A stretch of DNA of 64,000 nt from Trema orientale (GCA_002914845.1 JXTC01000017.1:976380-1040379); one strand, 5' to 3'; positions 22,425 through 33,646 are shown, counted from the first letter of the stretch. Program-made: numbers and translations. Notes: a model not told the origin generated them from the sequence alone.

Positions 22425-24317
22425 TCTTAGTAAATAAGTCCATTAAAAAATAAAAAATAAAAAATAAAATCTCTAGCTAGGAGAAAAAAAGTACATTATT
22501 TTGTGAGAGGGAAAATGACCTCAAAAATAGGCTAATAAGAAAATACAATCAAAAATAAGACAGAGAAAAGTAAATTAAACAAATCAGAAAGCGGGCCAGT
22601 ACTCATCTCTCGAAATAAAACGATAAGAAAAAGCTGGATCGATAATGTGGCACTAGGAGTACTCGCAGACAAGGAAATACTTGAAAGAATTTAAGCGGTG
22701 ATGACATGGGTTCTCCATTCATGAACACGAGAAACCAGACACAGAATTAAACAAAAGCATCTGAAAGACTTAGTATATATGTCTTAATCGTATGGTTTGG
22801 AGAATATTGTGATATATTATTCTAGCTATATTTAGCCTTACTGAGATGAGGTGATGAGGAGATACATATATATATATATATGTATGTATATAGTTAGTCT
22901 CAATTGTTACATAATCCTGAATTTCCCATACTAAGAAAAATATTAAGCACGTGTTAAGAGATCGAAACCAAATTCTAGTTTTCCATTTATTAAATAGGAT
23001 AACGGTCAAAGTTTGTTTAATTAGCAGATGATCTTATTAAGGTGAATTTATAACCTTGGCCTCCTATATTTTCTGTAAAAGCCTATAACCATTAAAAATA
23101 TAGATGAATGTTATGGGCTTGGTATTTACACTACCTATGTGAATATGTAGTGCAAACTAACCATACAAGTAGTTTTCCTTATAGATAGCTCCTAAGTTAT
23201 GAGGGTCCTAGTTATATTCTTGACTAATATTATATTAATCTTGCAGCTTTTCTTCCTTTTCTTTAGGAAGATTTATTCAACAAAATCTTGGTTTCTTTTC
23301 ACAGTGTTAGAACAAGAAAAATAGCCTAGAAAAGGTTTGTGCTTTTTGACTGCTTAGGATCATCCCTTAGCCTCAAAATACCGCTGATTAATTTCGACCT
23401 TTAATTTCACACCACTTTTGGAACAAGGAAAATGGGGTAAACGAAAAAAGATGCCCAATTGGCTCCATTTGTCAGCTTGATGAACTTTACCTACCAAACA
23501 TGCTAATTAAGTAAGGTACGTAGCTTAGAGTTTCAATTATTGTTTCTAAATAAGTTGAAATAATTTCCTGAAAAAAAAAGAGTATACAATGTGTATCATG
23601 ATGGATACATCTTTAAAGGATGAGAATATCATAAGCTGGTTTTACCAAAAATATTGAAATTGGATTCCAATGATTGTTTGGGTGGAATTTTTTTACGACT
23701 AGGAAAATTATTGTGAAAAATTAAACGTGTTTCCAAATGTGGAAACAAATATTTCCTAGTTTCCTTAGTTAATTATTATTCTTTGAAAGTTCAAGAATAA
23801 ATTTGTACCGCGTATATGTGAACAAAAGGACCTTTTCATATGGGTGGCGGGTACCTAAATGACCTTTATAAAAGCAAATTTAGGACCACTTATCATCTAG
23901 GTTGAACAATTGGTAAATTTAAAATTAATTAATAGTCCACTTTATCTATTGACCTTCGACAAAATATTCCTTTACCAATCTACAAATTTAATGCATTCGC
24001 TCGCCAAAAAATATTTGTTGTATTCATATATTCAATAGTATTATGATCTTTTCTGTTTAGTTATTTATTGCTTAATAAATAAACTATATGACTACCAGGG
24101 CTCAAACCAATTATATATCCTTTGTCATTGACGCGTCCCTCGTGGGACTTGATTTTGTCTCTTATACATTTATATAACACAAAAAGTAATAGCTAGCAGC
24201 TTTGGATATTTAGTTCGAACCTTAAATGTGCTGCGCCTTTTAGTGACCTACTAATCATCCTAGAGCAATATTTTCCTATTAGATCACATGCATACGTAGA
24301 TTCTTTTATATATATAT
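22425..24317. other. AT-rich intergenic stretch, no gene seen
   Basis: Contains three tandem units of AAAAAAT near 22446-22470 and a TA microsatellite at about 22862-22882. No gene recognised. Confidence 0.5.
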
Positions 24318-24553
24318 ATATGTTTGGTTCCCATTTTAATAGGAATTTTTTTTTACTTATGTATAGTTTTTTTTTTTTAGTCGTTGGATCATCAATTAAC
24401 GATGATCCAACGGTTGTAGTGATGTGCATAAAAAGACGTGTATCATTGATGTTATTTCTCTCTTATTTTTTATTATAAAAAAATATGCATGATAAATTTT
24501 AATTGGCCAAAACGATACTTAGATAGAGGTAAAAAAAATACCTATTAGACTGG
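24318..24553. mobile_element. TA-associated MITE, copy 1
   Basis: A short AT-rich element whose ends TTTGGTTCCCATTTTAATAG and, on the minus strand, GGGCACCAGTCTAATAGG are diverged inverted repeats. In the middle is a near-perfect hairpin, GTTGGATCATC / GATGATCCAAC (about 24383-24412). The left side abuts a TATATATATATG run and the right side TATATGTACATG. A clearly homologous copy in the opposite orientation lies at 56687-56925. Confidence 0.65.
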
Positions 24554-24670
24554 TGCCCTATATGTACATGTATATATACATACACACATACATATTATAT
24601 AGGAAGTATCTATCTATATTTATGCACGTATCTATCTAGTTAGTAATTGTACGTTGATTTGGGTACGTAT

Positions 24671-25458
24671 TGTTAGCACGATTCTTACCAACTGTCACGT
24701 ATCTCTGCTGTCTCGGATTACTGCTGACTGCAAGTTGAATTAGGGGAGTCACGTGTCTCTACTGTCTCGGATTACTGCTGACTCCAAGTTGAATTCGGGG
24801 AGACGGGGGTCTGCACCTGCAAAAACTCTCCGATGCTTAAGTTAGATATATGTTTTGCAAACAGGGTTAAGTAATCTCTTTTCTTTTTGAGACTTTTTCT
24901 CTATCTGTTTAAAAGGATGCGGGTTGTATTTATATTCCCGGGATCGGAGTACTGTTGGTTCGTAATCCCAGAATCAAGTACCCTTCCTCATTATGACCCG
25001 AACCGAAAATCACGGGCTAAAGTTATCGCAATTTCTTCTAATTGATGTGACCTAACCCCTACTGTCGCCCCCTGTCTTGAGCTCGGCAGGGAGGGAACTT
25101 GACAACCTGTCGTTCTGTCAGGACGTCCGGCTCGATGTGCACACCTACCCAGGATCGCATTAAATGCATTGTCTGGGTCTGGAACTATGCGCTGCCACAG
25201 TGGTCTTCCGTCGAAAGACCCTTAAGGCTTCTGACCCTCAGTTGTCGGGGTAAAGGTCTGGTTGGGCCGAACCCATCCAGGGTCTGGGATAAATTCAGCC
25301 TTGGCCCACGACAACCTGCAGGAAGCCCAATTACGTCACGTGCGAACTACATGACCCTTAAGTGATCTTTCCGTATACGTGTCACATGGCGGATTTCTTA
25401 CCATTTGTTTCGCCGTTTATTTGGCCACGTGGTGTAAGGTCCGAAAGTAGGCCCCACA
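24671..25458 (-). repeat. 3' LTR of the Tat element
   Basis: A 788-bp LTR matching the one at 35757-36523. It contains a 54-bp tandem pair (from about 24695 and 24749). Relative to the other LTR it lacks a 5-bp GCCAC near the middle and has a ~26-bp insertion around 25260-25286. Confidence 0.93.
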
Positions 25459-25480
25459 ACTGCCCTCATTTCCCTATTTG
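25459..25480 (-). other. Polypurine tract of the Tat element
   Basis: On the minus strand, directly before the 3' LTR, the sequence reads AATAGGGAAATGAGGGCAGT, a purine-rich run where the plus-strand primer of an LTR element belongs. Confidence 0.65.
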
Positions 25481-25687
25481 ATGGGCTCGTGGTCATCAAG
25501 TGGGGAAATCACATCTCTGGCCCACCAATGCGAGGGACGTACGTGGCGTGTCGTCATTATTATCCACCAGTTATCGATACTGGTGCATGCTCACCTGTCC
25601 CACGAATTTCTCAACTCTTTTTGAAATTCAAATGTTCCCAATTCCCTCGTACGTTTCACCTTTAAAGAAACCCTTCAGCTCCTTACC

Positions 25688-25695
25688 TATAAAAG
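25688..25695 (+). promoter_or_regulatory. TATA box of the antisense gene
   Basis: CTATAAAAG lies 230 bp inside the element, on the strand opposite to gag-pol and about 90-150 bp before the first coding similarity of the antisense gene. Position and sequence fit an independent promoter for that gene, not for the retroelement genome. Confidence 0.55.
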
Positions 25696-25765
25696 CCACA
25701 CTTGACCTCAGTTTTCATTTTACCATCGCTTCTAAGTGTTTCTGCTTTCTCTCTCTCACCACTTT

Positions 25766-28700
25766 GAGCATTTCCCAACCTAGGTGAAGGGCCGGCCGAT
25801 TGGTATCTCTGCTCCTCTGCCCCTGAAGGCTCCATCGTGCTGGGGAAGAAGCATCTGGAATGGCTGCGGTTCCCTCTCCCTCCCCTCGTCCACCAGTTCT
25901 TTAGCCTGACGGGGATCCATCCGATGCAGTTAAACGCCAACAGGATCATGATCCTGATGGGGCTTTCTGCTCTGTCGGTCCTCCTTAACATCCACATCGA
26001 CTTAGAGGTGGTCTTCTACGCCTACAAGCTCACTATCATCCCCAAGAAGAGCTCCTATCCTACCTTCTACCTCTAGCTGCTCCCGGGGCGACACATTTTC
26101 TGGGGTCTGCTTAAGTCCGACAAGCATTGGGACTCCCATTCTAGGCTGTACACGGTCGGAGGGGCGTGGTGCTCCCCCTGGGTGAACGGAGAACGCTTCC
26201 AGATCCCTCCGTTCTTCTCACACAGTAAGTATTAGGGTGCTTCCCTTTCCTTGGGTCTGCGCACTTTCCATAGTTCCTGACATTTGATCTTGTGCAGGCA
26301 CGGCTGATGAGAGCAGGTTTGAGCCGCAGCCATCGGCGAGACGACTATAGGAGTTAGAGGGGATCATCGTCTTTGGGTCTGCTGGGGAGTGCCATCAAAT
26401 CCAGGCCGTACTAAGCCCTCAAGTGATGAATCTGATGCTGAGGGCCGTACTGTACCTTCCCTTCCCCTTAGACTCCTCGGTGATCACCAAGCACCTTCGG
26501 AGCCGGCTCGATGCCACAGCCTTGAACCGATTCTGACGGGACGAGCAGAACCGAGTCACAATGGTTTGGCATCAGGTCATGGCCTCGAATCAGGTGGCGG
26601 GGCCTACCGACCTGGTGGCACCGACCAGGCACGAGCTGGAGGAGGCGCTGGTGTTCATGGCGGGGGAGTGTGACAGGCTCCGCGGCGCCGAAGTTGCTGT
26701 CCCCAAGAAGGTTAAGGGTAAGTTTGTTTTCTTGTTACGAGACCTTATTTATTAAGTCGGGGTCGCTTTCTTAACCGCATAACTTGCTTCCGTTCGCAGG
26801 CCCAGGCACTGGACCCTCAGCAGACCCGTCTCCGGTCAAGGGGGGAGTCGTCGTCCACCGATCCAGACCCAAGGTCCCTGCTGGTCGGCGTTTGGTGGTG
26901 TCCTCCGATGATGAGTCCGGAGGTCAAGGATTTGTCACCCCAAGAGCAGACCCAGGCGATGAGTTGGAGGGTCTGTTCGTGTCTGAGGATGACGCCCCCG
27001 CAGCACCTCCTTCAGGGACGGGTGGACCCGCGGCTCAGGAGACGCCATCCATACGAATAAAGTATGGCGGCGGGTCGTCTTTGGGTCAGCTTGAGGGGCT
27101 TGCCGCCTCAATCCTTCCAGCCGCCGGCTCTGAGTCAAGGGCTAACACAGGGTCTGGTTCTGCTCGGTCCCGTGCAGAGATCGCGGACCTGGGCGAAGGG
27201 GCCCCCAGGCTCAAGTCCCGCCTGTCTTCCCCCCGTCAGTTCCTCTGAAACGGCGTCGCGAAGCTGACCCGTCCGAAGGGGAGGAGGGTCCGCTGGCGAA
27301 GAAGGGCAAAACTGCTCCACCTCCGAGCAGCGACGACGACGACGGGGCTACCCTGACCGTCCTGAGGAGGAGGAGATCTATGCTCAGCGGACCTTCCGAG
27401 CGCCCTGGTCAAGAAAAGAACGAAAAATCACAAGCTGGCGGGTCTGCTCTGCAGGTGATCGGCGGGGTCGCCGAGGTGGTAACAGCTGCGGATGCTTCGG
27501 CCACAAGGGGCGTGTCTGCCCCGGTTACTGCCGGCAACGCCTCGCCCGCCCCTGCACCGTCTCCTGCTGCCCCCATCTTCCCCACTTCGGGAGCGTCGAG
27601 GGATGCTGCCAAAGTGCCCTTGGCAGAAGGCGGAGTCCTCGCAACTGGCGGGGTGGAAACGCATTCCACAGACGCGAAGGATGCCCGGGGAGAAAGTTCA
27701 GCAGTTGAGTTCGAGCTGGAGGCGCTCTCCCTGGGGAACGTGGGTGCTGTCGCTAGCCGCTGTATCTCACAGGTCTGGGCCGTCTGACCCTTATTTTCAC
27801 AGCCGTAGTATGCTTGATGACCGCTGACTTCCCATTTTTATGTTCTGCAGCTAGCCGCTGTCCAGTCTTTCTACTCCTCTCATGTAGCAGAGCTGACGAG
27901 GCAGTTGGGCGCGAAAGCAGCGGCAGCAGAGCAGAGCGAGGTCGCCCTTAATGCACTTAGGGCTGACTTCGACTTGTTCAGGAGCTTGGAGGAGGCCCGG
28001 GTCAGTACCGCGGTGGCCCATGCCTTGAGCACCGAGAGAGCCGGTCGCGAAGAGCTGGCCTGCAAATTAGCTGAGGTGGAGGAGAAGCTCAAATCCCTTG
28101 ATGCAGAGATCCCAGGTCTCCGTGCTCAGGCCGAGCTCACAGGTCTGGCCCAGGCCGAGGCCAAGCTTAAGGAGCAGGAGCGGCTGAGTGCCGTAGCTGA
28201 GATGGGGCTTACTGTCGTAGCCCGAGACAGCGCCATCGATGACGCTAAGGAGGCGAGGAAGGCAGAGGCGCAAGCGAAGCTAGAGGCCTACTCTCTACGG
28301 CGCAGACTCGATCGGTCTAACGAGGTAATTAGTTGCATGCATTTGGAGCATTATGAGTTACTGAGAGCCCATGTTGAGCTGACCCGTTTGCGTCGCGAAG
28401 AGCTAGCCGGTATTAACAACCTTCTGGCTGATTTGTCGCAGTGTCAGGCGGAGCTCAGGTTGGCAGCACTGAGGGACAGGCTGGCGGACGCTGACAAGCT
28501 GAAGACGAAGTACCAGAGGTAGGTGGACGTCTTTTCTGTCGAGAGTTACAGGTCTGGCTGGGAGAACCGAGAATTCGAGGGCCACCCAGAAGTGGTGACG
28601 CCAGACCAATTCGACGAGCAGAAGGGGGTCGAGAGGGACCATTATTCTATCGGGTATTACATGCAGTAGCTGGGGGATGAAATCAACATCGTATACCCCA

Positions 28701-28860
28701 CGAGCCGACCTGAGGCTCCAGCCGGCCCCGGTACGTCGCCCGGGGGAGAGCCTGGTGCCGTTATCCTCTCCAGCGACGAGTCCGAGCCTGAGATGCCGCC
28801 CCGTGCCGAAGCCGGTCCAAGTGCCGAAGCTGGCATTCCTCCCTCTGACGGAGGTAAATA
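25766..28860 (+). pseudogene. Antisense gene (aORF) of the Tat element, decayed
   Basis: A multi-exon gene opposite to gag-pol, lying between pol and the 3' LTR. Exon 1 (to 26224) encodes LEWLRFPLPPLVHQFFSLTG and MQLNANRIMILM, which look like the N-terminal part of the plant putative gypsy-type transposon family (Pfam Transposase_28 type). Introns with GT-AG ends are visible at 26225-26297, 26718-26799 and 27773-27850. Exons 3 and 4 encode an acidic, low-complexity linker and then a ~200-residue Ala/Glu/Leu-rich coiled coil (27851-28522). Further coding similarity continues to about 28857 past a stop at 28520. Breaks: no ATG in the first frame, a TAG at 26074, another stop near 26348, and later stops. 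The function of such genes in Tat elements is not established; it is not needed for reverse transcription. It is unlikely to be a host gene because it sits wholly between the LTRs. Confidence 0.75.
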
Positions 28861-29526
28861 GGGGCTCTTGCTCCTTTGTACATATGTAAAAGTAGGAATT
28901 GTATAGTGCACAGTCGGCGTTCTTTATAAGCATCTATTTTAGTAATAAAAATGATATATTCTTTTTATATTTACTCTCTTTTTTTTTTTGTTTCCTGTTG
29001 CCTATATTCGTGGTCAGGGTGGGGTATCATATACGATGCCATTCCCCTGTCGGCAGTTCGACTGACTTCCGGGTCTGGCCCAATCGTATATGATTTGGAG
29101 TTGTTAGTAAACCCTCTTCGTGCCATGATTGATAAGATTAACTCCAGAAATCGGGATGTGAGCTCCGGCTCTTCCAGCGCTGAAGATGTGTAATCGCTGT
29201 TATGACTTGCCTTAACAGGATTTGAACCGCGCATGTGGCTGGATTTCTCCGACCCCAAGTGGAATCATGCTAAGAGCCAATTACAAGGATTGGTTGATTC
29301 CTGCTTAGACCCATCGTTGCAGAGGAGGAGACCCGGGCTTGGCTCGTACCGGGAGCAGACAGGGCACTATCGCTCCGACGTGTCTCTGCGCCTTCGCCCG
29401 AAGCCTGCCAATAAATAGAGAACGGTTTTGTATTCTGTGACATAAATATTAATAACAGAATTTGATTTTTGGTTTTTTTTTTAAATTGTGTTAATGAGAT
29501 CATGCATAATTGTTATCTATTTCGTG

Positions 29527-29776
29527 TTACTGACACGGGTCTGCTTCCAGCGGGTAGACCCAGTGGGGTCTTCCTCCAACGGGTAGACCCTGGACGTGTC
29601 GTTCCTCGATTACTGACACGGGTCTGCTTCCAACGGGCAGACCCAGTGGGGTCTTCCTCTAATGGGTAGACCCTGGATGTGTCGTTCCTCGATTACTGAC
29701 ACGGGTCTACTTCCAACGGGCAGACCCAGTGGGGTCTTCCTCCAATGGGTAGACCCTGGACGTGTCGTTCCTCGAC
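29527..29776. repeat. 83-bp tandem repeat, three copies
   Basis: Units start TTACTGACACGGGTCTGC at 29527, 29610 and 29693, an exact period of 83. Each contains palindrome-forming words GGGTCTGC / GCAGACCC and GTAGACCC. Lies between the antisense gene and integrase, in the non-coding spacer of the element. Confidence 0.9.
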
Positions 29777-29814
29777 TCTTCAAATTTTTCCTTATTCAGG
29801 AAATCTGTTTAGAT

Positions 29815-30115
29815 AGCTCGTACGTTTCCTTGGGTCGTCGGCTAGCATTTCTATTGCACAACGTGATACCCATAGTACGATATTTAGGTGAGGTCTGCTG
29901 GCAAGAATTCTATTGCTCAGCTTGTTCCTCTTCGTACGTTTTCTCAGGTCGTCGGCAAGTATTTTATTGCACGACGTGATACCCATAGTACGATATTTAG
30001 GTGGGGTCTGCTGGCAAGAATTTTATTGCTCAGTTTATCCTTCTTCGTACATTTTCTCGGGTCGTCGGCAAGCGTTTTATTGCACGACGTGATACCCATA
30101 GTACGATATTTAGAT
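29815..30115. repeat. 113-bp tandem repeat, about 2.7 copies
   Basis: The block ACGTGATACCCATAGTACG recurs at 29861, 29974 and 30087, an exact period of 113. The units also contain GGTCGTCGGC and TATTGCACGACG. It adjoins the 83-bp array, so two unrelated tandem arrays lie back to back between pol and the antisense gene. Confidence 0.9.
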
Positions 30116-30249
30116 GAATGAAACGGGAGGGGTCTGGTTATCTTTGCCTAGACCCTCGCGAGTAATGAATTAGTTAGCAAATCCATATGGCAGACAGCTT
30201 GACCTGCCTCAAAGTGAGTCTATTCATTACAAAAGTGTTTACACATGGC

Positions 30250-31473
30250 TCATACATAATATTTTTTCAAGTGCTGGGCATTCCACGTGTTGGATAGGGT
30301 CTTCCCCGTCTTGAGTTCTTTCAGGACGTATGCACCACTATTCAACGCCTTGATTACCTCGTAGGGTCCGACCCAGTTAGGGTCTAGCTTCGAGGAATTC
30401 CCAGTTCTGACTTTCAAGACCCACTCCCCGGTGCTAAATCTGCGAGCGTTTACTTTCTTCGCGTAATAAGACTTGGCTCGCTGATGGTAGGAGGCTAGGT
30501 GAATTAGAGCCACATTCCTCGTCTCCTCAAGGAGGTCTGTGTTATGGCCGAGCTGCTGTTCGTTTAGCGGGGCATTTTCTGCCACTTCTGAGCGAAGGGT
30601 CGGGAGGCCAATTTCAGTCAGGATTACAGCCTCTGACCCGTAGACCATGGCGAAGAGGGTCCTCCCTGTTGACCTACGTTCTGTGGTTCGGTGGGCCCAT
30701 ACGACGGCCGGCAGTTCTTCCAACCACTTCCCTTTGGCTTCCTGCAGGTTTTTCTTAATGTTGCCAAAGATAGCTTTATTCGTCGCCTCTGCTTGGCCGT
30801 TCCCCTGGGGGTAGCTCACGGATGAGAAGCTGAGTCTTATGCCATACAGGTCGCATAGTTCCTTGAGCTTGGCATTTTGGAACTGTGTGCCATGGTCGGC
30901 ATGTAGCTCCCTCAGAATCCCATATCGACAGATGATATTCTTCCAAATAAAGTTAATAGTGCCTGCTTTATTGACCGTTGCGTAGGCCTCGACTTCCACC
31001 CATTTTGTGAAATAGTCAGTAACCAGAAGGACGGACCTCTTTCCACCGGGGCTTTTCGGGAGTTCTCCAACGATATCCAGACCCCATTTTGCAAAGAGCC
31101 AGGGGGTAATGTTCGAATGGAGCTCTTCCGCGGGTTGGTGTTTCAGGGGGGCGAACCTTTGGCACTTGTCGCATTTCTTGACAAACTGGGTCGCCTCGGT
31201 CATCATGTAGGGCCAGAAGTATCCGGCCGCCAGGGCCTTGTGAGCGAGGCTCCGTCCTCTGGAGTGGTTGCCACAGACCCCTTCGTGAATTTTCTCTATC
31301 AGTCTTTGCGCTTCTACGGGACCAACGCATCTCAACATTGGTCCTATCGTCGATCTCCTGTACAGTTGGCTTCCGACTATTGAGTAATGGGCAGCTTTTA
31401 ATCTGATTGGTCTCGCTTCTTGGGAGTCCGGCGGCAGCCGTCCTAATACTAAGTACTGGGTGATGGGCCCCAT
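30250..31473 (-). CDS. Integrase region of the Tat element pol (open frame)
   Basis: An uninterrupted 407-residue frame. The N-terminal zinc finger has His63, His70, Cys101 and Cys104 (HEGVCGNH ... CDKC). The catalytic core has Asp133 (WGLDIVG), Asp193 (HADHGTQF) and Glu229 (GNGQAEA), giving the D-x59-D-x35-E triad of retroelement integrases, all acids present. The C-terminal part ends WVGPYEVIK ... NTWNAQHLKKYY, as in gypsy integrases of the Tat type; no chromodomain is seen. It inserts cDNA copies into the genome. In the ancestral element it was the last part of a single gag-pol polyprotein; here a stop at 31480 separates it from RNase H in the same frame. Without a functional reverse transcriptase it could act only on products of other copies. 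Confidence 0.9.
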   Translation of the reverse strand: MGPITQYLVLGRLPPDSQEARPIRLKAAHYSIVGSQLYRRSTIGPMLRCVGPVEAQRLIEKIHEGVCGNHSRGRSLAHKALAAGYFWPYMMTEATQFVKKCDKCQRFAPLKHQPAEELHSNITPWLFAKWGLDIVGELPKSPGGKRSVLLVTDYFTKWVEVEAYATVNKAGTINFIWKNIICRYGILRELHADHGTQFQNAKLKELCDLYGIRLSFSSVSYPQGNGQAEATNKAIFGNIKKNLQEAKGKWLEELPAVVWAHRTTERRSTGRTLFAMVYGSEAVILTEIGLPTLRSEVAENAPLNEQQLGHNTDLLEETRNVALIHLASYHQRAKSYYAKKVNARRFSTGEWVLKVRTGNSSKLDPNWVGPYEVIKALNSGAYVLKELKTGKTLSNTWNAQHLKKYYV

Positions 31474-31479
31474 CTAGCA

Positions 31480-32088
31480 TTAACTTTCAGAATCGGTAGT
31501 AAACACATGGCGCGCGGGGTTAGTTGTGGGGCCGGTCGCGTTCTCGTTTTCCAAGAGAATCTCTGTGTATTGGGTTGTCCCCCCTGCCGAGGCGTGGTTC
31601 ATCTCCCTGGATATCTGCTCAATATCGAATTTGCTAAAGCCGGCTTTTGCTCCTATTACCTTGGAGTAGTACTTATGCAACCTCGACTCTTTCACTTCGA
31701 AGTCTCCTCTAACCTGGCCCACGATCACCTGCGAGTCGGACTTTACTGAGATGCTTTTCACTCCGAAGTGCAGGGCCAACTCGAGGCCTTGGAGGAGCGC
31801 TTCGTACTCTGCCTCGTTGTTCGTGGCCTGAAAGTCAAGTCTCAAAGCCTTTTCTATTTTGAGGCCCGCTGGGGTCTGCAAGACTATCCCAATGCCAGAC
31901 CCCGAGGCGTTCGTGGATCCGTCGGTGTACAGGGACCAGGTCAGATGGTTATGGGTCAGAGGTATCTGCGGCTGGTCGTGCGGTTCACCGAAAGACTGAA
32001 TTTCTACCAGGAAATCTGCCACGACCTGCCTTTCTTTGCCACTCGAGGCTGGTACTCGATATCGTAGATTCCCAGCTCGATGGCCCAT
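31480..32088 (-). pseudogene. Second (archaeal-type) RNase H of the Tat element
   Basis: The frame encodes WSLYTDGS (Asp56), NNEAEYEAL (Glu94) and VKSDSQVIVGQV (Asp118), three of the four metal-binding acids of a type I RNase H. This domain lies after the normal gypsy RNase H and before integrase, the dual-RNase-H arrangement of Tat elements. The expected NxxAD block with the fourth acid reads NHASA, so the last carboxylate is missing. It joins upstream pol by a frameshift near 32040 and ends in a stop at 31480. Confidence 0.85.
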
Positions 32089-33451
32089 TTAGTTAACCGC
32101 CCTGACAGGTCGGGCTTGGCCAAAATCTGTCGGATGGGGAAATCCATGTACACTGTGACCGAGTGTGCTTCGAAATATTGCCTTAGCCTTTTTTTGGCGT
32201 TGACCAGGGCGAGGACCAACTTCTCTGCCATGCTATATCGTGTTTCTACATCAAGCAACATGCAGCTTGTATAGAACACCAGCTTTTACTTGTCGCCTTC
32301 CTCTATGAACAGCGCGGCGCTGACTGCTACTTCAGATACGGCCAAATATGCACACAGACACTGCCCTTCCGCTGAAGAGGCTAGGATCGGTGGGTTACTC
32401 AGGTACTGTTTGAGTTCTGTTAGCGCCTTGTCCTGCTCTTCCCCCCAGGTGACTGGGGAGCTTTTCCTTATGCACTGGAAAAAGGGCTTGTATCGGTTGG
32501 ACATTTTGGAGACAAACCGGCTGAGCGCGGCTATCTTTCCGGTTAGGCACTGGACATCCATTACGGTTGAGGGCCTTTGTATTTCTGCGATTGAAGACAA
32601 CTGGGTCGGATTGGCCTCAATTCCCGTTCTGCTCACGATGTGCCCCAGGAATTGGCCCGAGGACACACTGAAAGCGCATTTCTTGGGGTTCAGACGCATT
32701 TTGTAGTGTCTCAAAATTCAGAAACATTCGTCCAGATGCTCCAGGTGGTCCGAGGCCTCTTTGCTTTTTACGTCTTATTCATGAGCCTCTGGTAGGTCGC
32801 CCCTGTATTTTTCAGACCAAAAGGCATGCGCTTGTAACAGTACAGGCCTCGTTCCGTGATGAACGCTGTATAGATTTGGTCTTCCTCGTACAGGGGAATC
32901 TGATTGTATCCAAAGTATGCATCCAGGAAACTCATCTTTTCGAAACCCGCTGTCGCATCAACCATTTGGTCAATCTTCGGTAGAGGGAAACTGTCCTTGA
33001 GGTAGGCCTTGTTCAGGTTAGTGAAATCTATGCAGGTCCGATCATCCCCGTTCTTCTTTTTCACCACGACTGGGTTGGAAACCCAATGAGGGTATATGCA
33101 GTCCATGATCAGGTCGTTCTCTAATAGCTTCTCGACCTCCTTGTTGATGGCCCTATTTTTCTCTGGTGCGAACCTTCTGGGCTTCTGCCTGACGGGAGGG
33201 AAGTTTGGGTCTATATTTAAGTGGTGGCAGGCGTGCATGGGGTCTATTTCGGGCATGTCGTCGTGGGACCATGCGAAGACGTCCTTGTTTCGTTTAAGCA
33301 CTTCTACTAGCTTCTCCTTTTCTGGCTCGGACAAAAGGGCCCCAATTAGGACGACCCTCTCTGGCTCTGATTTTTCCAGAGGGACCACTGCTAGTTCCTC
33401 AATCGTGGTGTCTGGTTCGTCAGACTCCTCTTCGATCTTCCTCAAGTACAC
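32040..33451 (-). pseudogene. Reverse transcriptase and first RNase H, active site deleted
   Basis: Frame 32768-33451 carries the N-terminal half of a gypsy reverse transcriptase: HWVSNPVVVKKKNGDDRTCIDFTNLNKAY (fingers), FLDAYFGYNQI with the first catalytic Asp, and RMPFGLKNTGATYQRLMNK. It then breaks at about 32771-32774. Similarity resumes in another frame at VKSKEASDHLEHLDECF, so about 18 codons, including the YVDD block, are gone. A stop follows near 32710. Frame 32286-32714 has the thumb and connection (RLNPKKCAFSV, FLGHIVS). After a stop near 32283, 32040-32279 is the first RNase H / tether (RYSMAEKLVLAL, LTKWAIELG). Without the YVDD aspartates this copy cannot synthesise DNA. Confidence 0.9.
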
Positions 33452-33646
33452 CGGCAGGCGGTCCTTTGATTGCTACTTATCTTCCGCCGAGGCGTTCACG
33501 CCTCCGTCGGCACCCTTCAAGGCGGTCGAGAAGCATCTCCTCGCAAAGGTCTGATCTCTCCTGATGTCTATCGTGTAAGTACCGTCCTTCGATTGGCACC
33601 TCAGGACCTGATGGAGGGTGGACGCAACACCATGCATGGCGTGGAT

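Noticed and set aside
26784-28522. A captured host gene in the retrotransposon
   Set aside because: Domain order and place (between pol and 3' LTR, antisense) match the extra ORF known in Tat-lineage elements, so capture is not needed as an explanation.
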